Shown here piece after piece: positions 56,156 through 62,148 of a stretch of 64,000 bases of DNA (its first letter is position 1; every line of letters starts with the position of its first letter). A program made the translations under genes and the position numbers. Source of the stretch: Flavobacteriaceae bacterium UBA4166 (lineage in GTDB: Bacteria; Bacteroidota; Bacteroidia; Flavobacteriales; Flavobacteriaceae); the NCBI GenBank assembly GCA_002379985.1, contig DFVG01000016.1:62660-126659 (forward strand), written 5' to 3'. The notes beneath the pieces are model-generated. The model had not been told where the DNA came from. It saw nothing but the letters and a program-made list of their open reading frames with translations, and ran no database searches.

Positions 56156-57052
56156 TTATAATTTTTCAGCAACGCGAAGTTTTGCACTGCGCGCGCGATT
56201 ATTTGTTTTTATTTCTTCTTCGGAAGGCAACACAAATTTCCCTACCGGTTTAAAGGGAACTTCTACTCTTCCGAAGACATCTTTTTCGGGCTGCCCTTCA
56301 AATAAACCATCCCGCATATAGCGCTTCACCAATCGATCTTCTAAAGAGTGATAGCTAATCACACTTAAACGCCCACCGGGTTTGATGACTTCTTGCGTTT
56401 GCATCAGAAATTCTCTGAGTGCTTCCAATTCTTGATTTACTTCAATGCGCACGGCTTGATACACCTGCGCAAGGATCTTATTCTCTTTATGAGGCGGCAG
56501 AAACTTACCCAATGCTTTTTTGAGATCCCCTCCGCTTTTAATCGGTTCGTGATATCGGTTCTCCACAATAACACGGGCCATTCCGGCTGCCGCTCGCAGC
56601 TCTCCATATTGTGACAGAATAGCTCGAAGCTCCTTTTCATCATACTCGTTCAACACGTGGAAGGCAGACAACTTGCTTTCTTGATTCATTCGCATATCTA
56701 ATGCGCTATCAAAACGCGTGGAGAAACCACGCTCGGCCACATCAAATTGATGCGAGGAAACACCGAGGTCTCCTAAAATACCATCCACTTCACGATAGCC
56801 GTGAAATCGTAAGAAGCGCTTGAGAAATCTGAAATTTTCATGGATCAACAAAAATCTCGGGTCGTCGATAGCATTCTCAAGCGCATCTGGATCTTGATCG
56901 AACGCCACAAGTCGGCCGGCATCACCGAGATGCTTCAGAATTTCACGAGAATGACCGCCCCCGCCAAACGTAACATCTACATACACGCCATCGGGTCGAA
57001 TATTGAGACCCTCGACGGTTTCGGTAAGCAGTACCGGATTATGATATTCCAT
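56156..57052 (-). CDS. rsmH: 16S rRNA (cytosine-1402-N4)-methyltransferase
   Basis: RsmH (MraW) methylates N4 of C1402 of 16S rRNA. The protein starts MEYHNPVLLTETVEGL at 57052 (298 residues). The longer frame from 57067 adds MQLQT and is less typical. The SAM loop VDVTFGGGGHSREIL, LGDLGVSSHQFD and the C-terminal SYHSLEDRLVKRYMRDG are diagnostic. The start lies inside the end of mraZ. Confidence 0.97.
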   Translation of the reverse strand: MEYHNPVLLTETVEGLNIRPDGVYVDVTFGGGGHSREILKHLGDAGRLVAFDQDPDALENAIDDPRFLLIHENFRFLKRFLRFHGYREVDGILGDLGVSSHQFDVAERGFSTRFDSALDMRMNQESKLSAFHVLNEYDEKELRAILSQYGELRAAAGMARVIVENRYHEPIKSGGDLKKALGKFLPPHKENKILAQVYQAVRIEVNQELEALREFLMQTQEVIKPGGRLSVISYHSLEDRLVKRYMRDGLFEGQPEKDVFGRVEVPFKPVGKFVLPSEEEIKTNNRARSAKLRVAEKL

Positions 57053-57509
57053 CGTCTGCAGTTGCATCGCCCATTACTTCTTCTGCCAAATCTGCAAAGT
57101 CATTGGCTGCATCGCTTATGGCTTGTTCGTATTTTTCTTTATCCCAAATCTCCACAATATTGATTGCCGTAGAGAGTGTTAGTTCTTTTTGAATTCCTGC
57201 GAAAGAAGCGAGATCTTTAGGAATGTTGATCCTTCCATTACCGTCCATTTCAACAGTTTTTACCCCTGCGGTAAATCTTCGGATAAAATCGTTGTTCTTT
57301 CTATTGAAACGATTGAGCGTTGTCATCTTTTGCATCAACGCATTCCATTCCGCCATAGGATATACCTCCAAACACGGCTGAAATACAGCGCGCTTGATGA
57401 CAAAGCCCTCCTGCGCTACCGGGGCCAACTGCTTTTTCAGCGCAGCTGGCACCATAACGCGTCCTTTTACGTCGGCTTTACATTCGTATGTACCTATAAG
57501 GTTGAGCAT
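57039..57509 (-). CDS. mraZ: Transcriptional regulator MraZ
   Basis: MraZ is a dimeric AbrB/SpoVT-like DNA-binding protein that controls the dcw operon it heads. The 156-residue protein has two swapped-hairpin repeats, seen in ECKADVKGRVMVPAALKKQL and VEMDGNGRINIPKDLASFAG. The gene is preceded by a TATATTTG element and by GTGG boxes spaced 10 bases apart, which fits autoregulation. It overlaps rsmH by 14 bases. Confidence 0.95.
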   Translation of the reverse strand: MLNLIGTYECKADVKGRVMVPAALKKQLAPVAQEGFVIKRAVFQPCLEVYPMAEWNALMQKMTTLNRFNRKNNDFIRRFTAGVKTVEMDGNGRINIPKDLASFAGIQKELTLSTAINIVEIWDKEKYEQAISDAANDFADLAEEVMGDATADDGIS

Positions 57510-57540
57510 AAAAGGAATCCCAAATCTTAAATTATAGTTT

Positions 57541-57624
57541 CAAATATAACTAAGTTTTACCACTTTTTCCCACATTTTACCACTTTGTTGATAAGTTTTC
57601 CCACCTTCCGTAAACTTCCACCAC
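57541..57624 (-). promoter_or_regulatory. mraZ promoter with 10-bp-spaced GTGG boxes
   Basis: Read leftward, TATATTTG (57548-57541) is the -7 element. Upstream the word GTGG recurs at 57563-57560, 57573-57570, 57583-57580 and 57604-57601, with a further pair near 57618-57624. Exact 10-base spacing of the first three, on one DNA face, matches the MraZ-box pattern known from other bacteria (repeated TGGGN-type boxes). The boxes overlie the -33 region, so repression is likely. Confidence 0.7.
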
Positions 57625-57752
57625 ATGCTACTTTCCGAAGTACTCCAAAGCACTTACCATACTTTACACGGCATCAAAGGTTCAGAATGAAGCAAATACG
57701 TTTTGACCTTTTGCAATCGTGTTGATAACCTTCAGGTTCATATAATTTTGTG

Positions 57753-57760
57753 TATTTTTG
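57753..57760 (+). promoter_or_regulatory. Probable -7 element for the alpha/beta hydrolase gene
   Basis: TATTTTTG matches TAnnTTTG and lies 22 bases before the ATG at 57783. The stretch 57625-57752 shows no other feature except a CTTCGGAA-class word at 57633 and a DnaA-box-like TGTTGATAA at 57720-57728. Confidence 0.5.
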
Positions 57761-57782
57761 TTGCGATCAATAGCGACCTTGC

Positions 57783-58547
57783 ATGGCAAATCATTTACGC
57801 GAAGAAGGTAAATTCAAATACTTAGAATTAGGCGAGGGAACCCCTATCGTCGTCCTTCATGGTCTTATGGGAGGCCTTAGTAATTTTGATGGTGTATCCA
57901 CCTACTTTCCGGATCACGGATATCAAATATTGATCCCGGAACTTCCTATTTACTCGATGCCTATTTTAAAAACCAATGTAAAACGGTTTGCAGAATATGT
58001 TTCAGAATTCATAGATCACAAGAAATTTGAGAAAGTCATCCTTCTAGGCAATTCCTTAGGAGGTCATATTGGCTTGCTCTGCACCAAACTTTATCCTGAA
58101 AAGATAAAAGGCTTGGTGATTACCGGAAGCTCCGGCTTGTATGAAAGCGCCATGGGCGAAAGCTACCCAAAACGCGGTGACCGGGATTACATTCAGAAAA
58201 AAGCAGAGAACGTATTCTACGATCCCAAAGTAGCCACTCCAGAGATTGTGGATGAGGTCTACGCAACGGTGAATGACCGCAATAAGTTGATACACACCCT
58301 TTCTATCGCAAAGAGTGCCATTCGACATAATATGGCGAAAGACCTTCCAAAAATGCAAACGCCTACCTGCATTATCTGGGGAAAACAAGATACGGTAACC
58401 CCACCGGAAGTAGCAGTAGAATTCGACAAGCTTTTGCCTGACTCTGATCTATACTGGATCGACAAATGTGGTCATGCGGCCATGATGGAACATCCCGATA
58501 CGTTCAACACCCTATTGCATGCCTGGCTGAAAGAACGATCATTTTAA
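57783..58547 (+). CDS. Alpha/beta hydrolase
   Basis: The 254-residue enzyme has the alpha/beta hydrolase fold with the oxyanion motif HGLMGG (26-31), the nucleophile elbow GNSLGG (Ser91), an acidic residue in WGKQDTVTP (about Asp203) and His231 in CGHAAMMEHP. The substrate is not evident. MenH- or esterase-like activities are possible. It lies 9 bases before ysxC and is likely co-transcribed with it. Confidence 0.9.
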   Translation: MANHLREEGKFKYLELGEGTPIVVLHGLMGGLSNFDGVSTYFPDHGYQILIPELPIYSMPILKTNVKRFAEYVSEFIDHKKFEKVILLGNSLGGHIGLLCTKLYPEKIKGLVITGSSGLYESAMGESYPKRGDRDYIQKKAENVFYDPKVATPEIVDEVYATVNDRNKLIHTLSIAKSAIRHNMAKDLPKMQTPTCIIWGKQDTVTPPEVAVEFDKLLPDSDLYWIDKCGHAAMMEHPDTFNTLLHAWLKERSF

Positions 58548-58556
58548 GCAAACACC

Positions 58557-59159
58557 ATGAAGATCAACTCGGCAGAATTCGTAATTAGCAACAGTGATGT
58601 TGCCAAGTGCCCGAATACACCCTTACCTGAATATGCCTTCATAGGACGCAGTAATGTGGGAAAGTCGTCATTGATCAATATGTTGATGGAGCGAAAGAAT
58701 CTGGCAAAGACTTCAGGTAAACCTGGAAAGACACAACTCATTAACCACTTCTTGATCAACAAGAATTGGCATTTAGTAGACCTGCCCGGCTACGGTTACG
58801 CTCGCGTTTCCAAAAAAGACAAAAAAACCTTTCAGAAATACATTACCGACTATTTCTTACAACGGGAACAACTAGTTATGGGCTTTGTTCTTGTCGACTG
58901 CCGCCACGAACCTCAGAGCATCGATCTGGAATTCATGCAGTGGCTGGGAGAACAACAACTCCCCTTCGGCATCATCTTTACGAAGGCAGATAAATTAAAA
59001 CCCAACGCCCTAAAACGAAATGTTGCACATTATCAAGAAGTACTCTTAGAAACTTGGGAAAGCATGCCCCCTTATTTTATCACCTCCTCCAGCAAAGGAT
59101 ATGGCAGGGAGCAATTGTTAGATTACATCGATGCGGTGAATACCGACCTAGAGCATTAA
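58557..59159 (+). CDS. ysxC: Ribosome biogenesis GTPase YsxC/YihA
   Basis: This 200-residue GTPase (EngB family) helps 50S subunit assembly. The GTPase motifs are G1 [13 protein letters not shown]3 [10 protein letters not shown] and G4 TKADKLKPN, and the length is typical. The 3' end overlaps the convergent gldC by 4 bases. Confidence 0.96.
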   Translation: MKINSAEFVISNSDVAKCPNTPLPEYAFIGRSNVGKSSLINMLMERKNLAKTSGKPGKTQLINHFLINKNWHLVDLPGYGYARVSKKDKKTFQKYITDYFLQREQLVMGFVLVDCRHEPQSIDLEFMQWLGEQQLPFGIIFTKADKLKPNALKRNVAHYQEVLLETWESMPPYFITSSSKGYGREQLLDYIDAVNTDLEH

Positions 59160-59488
59160 TCCTTTTTCTTCAACTCAAGCTTTTCAGCAAAATAATCACA
59201 GAAATCACGCATGGTCTCTGTCATTTTCTCATCGCCGGTAGCACGTTGAAATGTATCGGTCATAGCACTGAGCGTTTGATGAAAAAACACTTTCATTTCA
59301 TCCAACGGCATGTCTTTGGTCCAAAGATCGATACGCAATGCCTCCTGTGCTTTGTGATCCCACACCGATAATAGCACCGCTTTCGAGTCGGCATCATTCA
59401 CCCCGCCGTCCGGTGCCGACCAGCGCAAGGCTTCAGGAATTTTATTTTCATCAAGCGCTACTTTAATTTTTATTTCTGAGGTATGCAT
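59156..59488 (-). CDS. gldC: Gliding motility protein GldC
   Basis: GldC is a small soluble protein that aids gliding in flavobacteria, probably acting with GldB. The 110-residue sequence carries [20 protein letters not shown] and [18 protein letters not shown] segments (here [20 protein letters not shown]) that identify the family. The gldB stop ends 1 base before its ATG, so the pair is one operon. Confidence 0.93.
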   Translation of the reverse strand: MHTSEIKIKVALDENKIPEALRWSAPDGGVNDADSKAVLLSVWDHKAQEALRIDLWTKDMPLDEMKVFFHQTLSAMTDTFQRATGDEKMTETMRDFCDYFAEKLELKKKD

Positions 59489-59489
59489 C

Positions 59490-60470
59490 TTAGGATTGTT
59501 TTTTCGGTTTGTATTTTGATTGTCGGAATAAGGCTTCCGGGTTGAGCGTCATCAATTCCGATAGCGATGTATCGTTATTCTCCATATAAGCGCGCACTAT
59601 CTGCCAACCGATGAATTGCCCAATACGTCCCGGAGATTCATTATCGATCTCCAAATAGAATTTTGAGAACGGCGCGTCTACAATGAAGCGAGTGGGTAAT
59701 TTTGCATCGGTGCTATACAATAATTCTTCTTCAATGAAGTAGCGCCAAATTTCCTCTTCATTTTCCTGAGCCCATTGCATTTCTGCTTCGGTATAGCCAA
59801 TTTTCTCAGCGTTTGTAGCTTTCGGAAGCCAAAGATCTTTGAGATAAAGCTCCTTACCATAATAGAGCATTTGTGCTAAGAAGTTTCGCTGTCGCGGTTT
59901 GGCGATCCATTGTTGCGCATACGCAGAAGCCACATCCGGAGTCAATTGCGAAGGGGCCAAATTTTTACTGATATACTGCTTTACCCCTTCATAAAAAGGA
60001 TGCTCAGCGCCCAAATAGTTATCGAGACCAATGACCAATAAAGAATCGGTTGCAATTACTTTATTGCGATAATCTACATCAGAAATGACCGTGACCACAT
60101 TTGGAATTTCGATCTCAGGACGGTAGTATTTTATATGCTGAAATAATGGATATAACTGATCTTCAATGCCCGATGCAGAAGGAAACACCTTTTTCACTGC
60201 TGCCGCTAATTGCTTCGGAAGGGTATCCTGCATGCGTTGTAACCAAATACTATCGGGATACTGTTCCGGAAAGAAAGCCGGATATTTCTGCTTGAGCTTC
60301 GGTAATTCTGAAGGGCGTGCCGATGCAAAATCTTGATCCAAACGCGAAATGGTAAAGGAAACCGGAATGGCCTCAATAGCTTCTTCCAACTCGCTTTTAG
60401 AATCGCAAGATACAGCAAACACGATCCAAATAAAGAATAAGGTTTTTTTAAGCATTCGTCTTTTTTGCAT
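59490..60470 (-). CDS. gldB: Gliding motility lipoprotein GldB
   Basis: GldB is a lipoprotein required for gliding and type IX secretion in Flavobacterium. From 60470 the product has 326 residues, opening with a lipoprotein signal ending FAVSC and a periplasmic domain. The start at 60527 would lie inside the promoter element (60525-60532) and is rejected. An ATG at 60455 (MLKKTLFFIW) is equally possible. gldC follows, and nadE is divergent. Confidence 0.9.
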   Translation of the reverse strand: MQKRRMLKKTLFFIWIVFAVSCDSKSELEEAIEAIPVSFTISRLDQDFASARPSELPKLKQKYPAFFPEQYPDSIWLQRMQDTLPKQLAAAVKKVFPSASGIEDQLYPLFQHIKYYRPEIEIPNVVTVISDVDYRNKVIATDSLLVIGLDNYLGAEHPFYEGVKQYISKNLAPSQLTPDVASAYAQQWIAKPRQRNFLAQMLYYGKELYLKDLWLPKATNAEKIGYTEAEMQWAQENEEEIWRYFIEEELLYSTDAKLPTRFIVDAPFSKFYLEIDNESPGRIGQFIGWQIVRAYMENNDTSLSELMTLNPEALFRQSKYKPKKQS

Positions 60471-60511
60471 CTGTTTAACGTGGCAAGCTTTTATAAATTT
60501 TGTAATTGCGT

Positions 60512-60519
60512 TACATTTG
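60512..60519 (+). promoter_or_regulatory. Probable -7 element for nadE
   Basis: TACATTTG fits TAnnTTTG, 40 bases before the nadE ATG. It lies only 5 bases from the oppositely directed gldB element. Confidence 0.45.
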
Positions 60520-60524
60520 TTTTG

Positions 60525-60532
60525 CAAAGGTA
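60525..60532 (-). promoter_or_regulatory. Probable -7 element for gldB-gldC
   Basis: Read leftward the bases are TACCTTTG, a full match to TAnnTTTG. The predicted start near 60518 is close to the gldB start at 60470. Confidence 0.5.
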
Positions 60533-60559
60533 TAGGAATAACCCAACAAAACCACCTCT

Positions 60560-61348
60560 ATGAAAACTGAAAAAGTGATCGACCACATCGTCAATTGGTT
60601 GAAAGATTATATTACATCTGCAGGTCTGGAAGGTTTTGTGGTGGGTGTTAGCGGCGGTATCGATTCGGCTGTTACTTCCTCCCTTTGTGCCAAGACCGGA
60701 CTGCGAACGCTCTGCGTTGAAATGCCCATTCACCAAGCGGCCAACCAGGTAACTCGAGGCGAAGAGCATATCGCGCAGTTAAAACGTCGCTTTGCCAATG
60801 TAAGTGATGTTCGCGTAGACCTTACCCCTGTTTTCGAAACCTTTAAAGGACAAGTTCCAGAAACCAAAGACGATGCCTTTTTAGATTTATCCCTAGCAAA
60901 CTCTCGAGCTCGATTACGAATGACTACTCTCTACTACTTTGCGGGCTTACACCGCTACTTGGTCTGTGGTACCGGAAATAAAGTAGAAGACTTTGGCGTT
61001 GGATTTTTCACCAAATACGGTGATGGTGGCGTTGATTTGAGTCCGATTGCCGACCTGATGAAAAGTGAGGTGTATGAAATAGGTCGTGCGTTGGAAGTTC
61101 CTGATTCCATTTTAGTTGCTCCTCCTACAGACGGACTCTTTGGTGACAGCAGAACCGATGAGGATCAATTGGGCGCCAGTTATGATGAATTGGAGTGGGC
61201 CATGAAAATGCAAGACCAAGGCAAACAATCAGATGATTTCTCAGGTCGTCAAAAAATTGTATTTGATACATATTCCAGACTCAATCGCATCAACCAACAC
61301 AAAATGAAGCCCATACCGGTTTGCGAAATCCCTGAAAACCTACGCTAA
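60560..61348 (+). CDS. nadE: NAD(+) synthase
   Basis: NadE makes NAD from deamido-NAD, the final step of NAD synthesis. The 262-residue protein has the N-type ATP-pyrophosphatase motif SGGIDS (31-36). The compact length without a glutaminase domain points to the ammonia-dependent form. It is divergent from gldB. Confidence 0.95.
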   Translation: MKTEKVIDHIVNWLKDYITSAGLEGFVVGVSGGIDSAVTSSLCAKTGLRTLCVEMPIHQAANQVTRGEEHIAQLKRRFANVSDVRVDLTPVFETFKGQVPETKDDAFLDLSLANSRARLRMTTLYYFAGLHRYLVCGTGNKVEDFGVGFFTKYGDGGVDLSPIADLMKSEVYEIGRALEVPDSILVAPPTDGLFGDSRTDEDQLGASYDELEWAMKMQDQGKQSDDFSGRQKIVFDTYSRLNRINQHKMKPIPVCEIPENLR

Positions 61349-61423
61349 TACGTTGTTTTAACGAGTTTTCTGTACGTTGAACGAAATTTCTACTGAGCTA
61401 TCTTCCTTTTTTTTAGCTTTGAT

Positions 61424-61445
61424 TTTGTAGTATTTATATTACAAA
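61424..61445 (+). promoter_or_regulatory. Inverted repeat upstream of the response regulator
   Basis: TTTGTA (61424-61429) and TACAAA (61440-61445) form a perfect 6-bp inverted repeat with a 10-base centre. A TAGCTTTG element lies at 61414-61421. The symmetry fits a dimer-binding operator, but this is inference. Confidence 0.35.
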
Positions 61446-61515
61446 TAATCAAAAACCTCACACTTATAACTGCCTCCCCTGTTGTTCTAAGTGCTTACTT
61501 AAATATTAGGAAGGA

Positions 61516-62148
61516 ATGAAAAGAATTTTAATCGCCGATCATCATCCTGTTGTCTGTAAAGGAATCAGTTGCATGTTAGATCAAGAAGATAGTTTTGAAA
61601 TTATAGCCAAAGCGAATAACGGGGACGAACTATATAAATACCTGGAACGAGAGCAGCCTGACATTTTGATCATGGAGATTGACATGCCGCAAATAAGCGG
61701 TATTAATGCATTACGCAGTATCAAAACTCAGTTTCCAGATACACGAGTGCTCATCTTTTCAATACACCCGGAAGAAATTTATGCCCTCCGTGCGATCAAA
61801 TCAGGAGCAGCGGGTTATGTTCCTAAGACCGCGTCTACGAAATTATTTTTGAAAGCCATTCGGCAGATCGCCAAAGGAGGAATCTTCTTGAACGAAGAGC
61901 TCACCTCTACCTTTACCAAACGAAATGTAGGAGAATCTTCAGCCATCAGTCGGTATAAAAAGCTATCCTCCAGAGAAATTGAAGTATTGAATCTTCTTTC
62001 CAGCGGAAAACGAAATAAAGACATTGCGAACGAGCTGAACATCAATGAAAAAACGGTAAGCACCTACAAAACGCGCTTATTGAAAAAATTGAAAGTGGAT
62101 AATTTGGCAGATCTTATCCACCAATCGCGCATGTTTCAATTCGGTTAA
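61516..62148 (+). CDS. LuxR/NarL-type response regulator with atypical receiver
   Basis: The 210-residue protein has a receiver domain (about 1-125) and a LuxR-type helix-turn-helix (about 145-205, LSSREIEVLNLLSSGKRNKD). The receiver is atypical. The acidic pair is Asp8-His9 (ILIADHHP) rather than Asp-Asp, and the phospho-acceptor position is Glu54 in IMEIDMP. The conserved switch residues are Ser (FSIHPEE) and Lys in YVPKTAS. No sensor kinase is nearby. It is probably phosphorylation-independent or constitutively active. A gap of 0 bases separates it from convergent dnaG. Confidence 0.9.
   Translation: MKRILIADHHPVVCKGISCMLDQEDSFEIIAKANNGDELYKYLEREQPDILIMEIDMPQISGINALRSIKTQFPDTRVLIFSIHPEEIYALRAIKSGAAGYVPKTASTKLFLKAIRQIAKGGIFLNEELTSTFTKRNVGESSAISRYKKLSSREIEVLNLLSSGKRNKDIANELNINEKTVSTYKTRLLKKLKVDNLADLIHQSRMFQFG

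Noticed and set aside
60471..60527. GldB starting at 60527
   Set aside because: The start lies inside the -7 element and would put extra residues before the lipoprotein signal.
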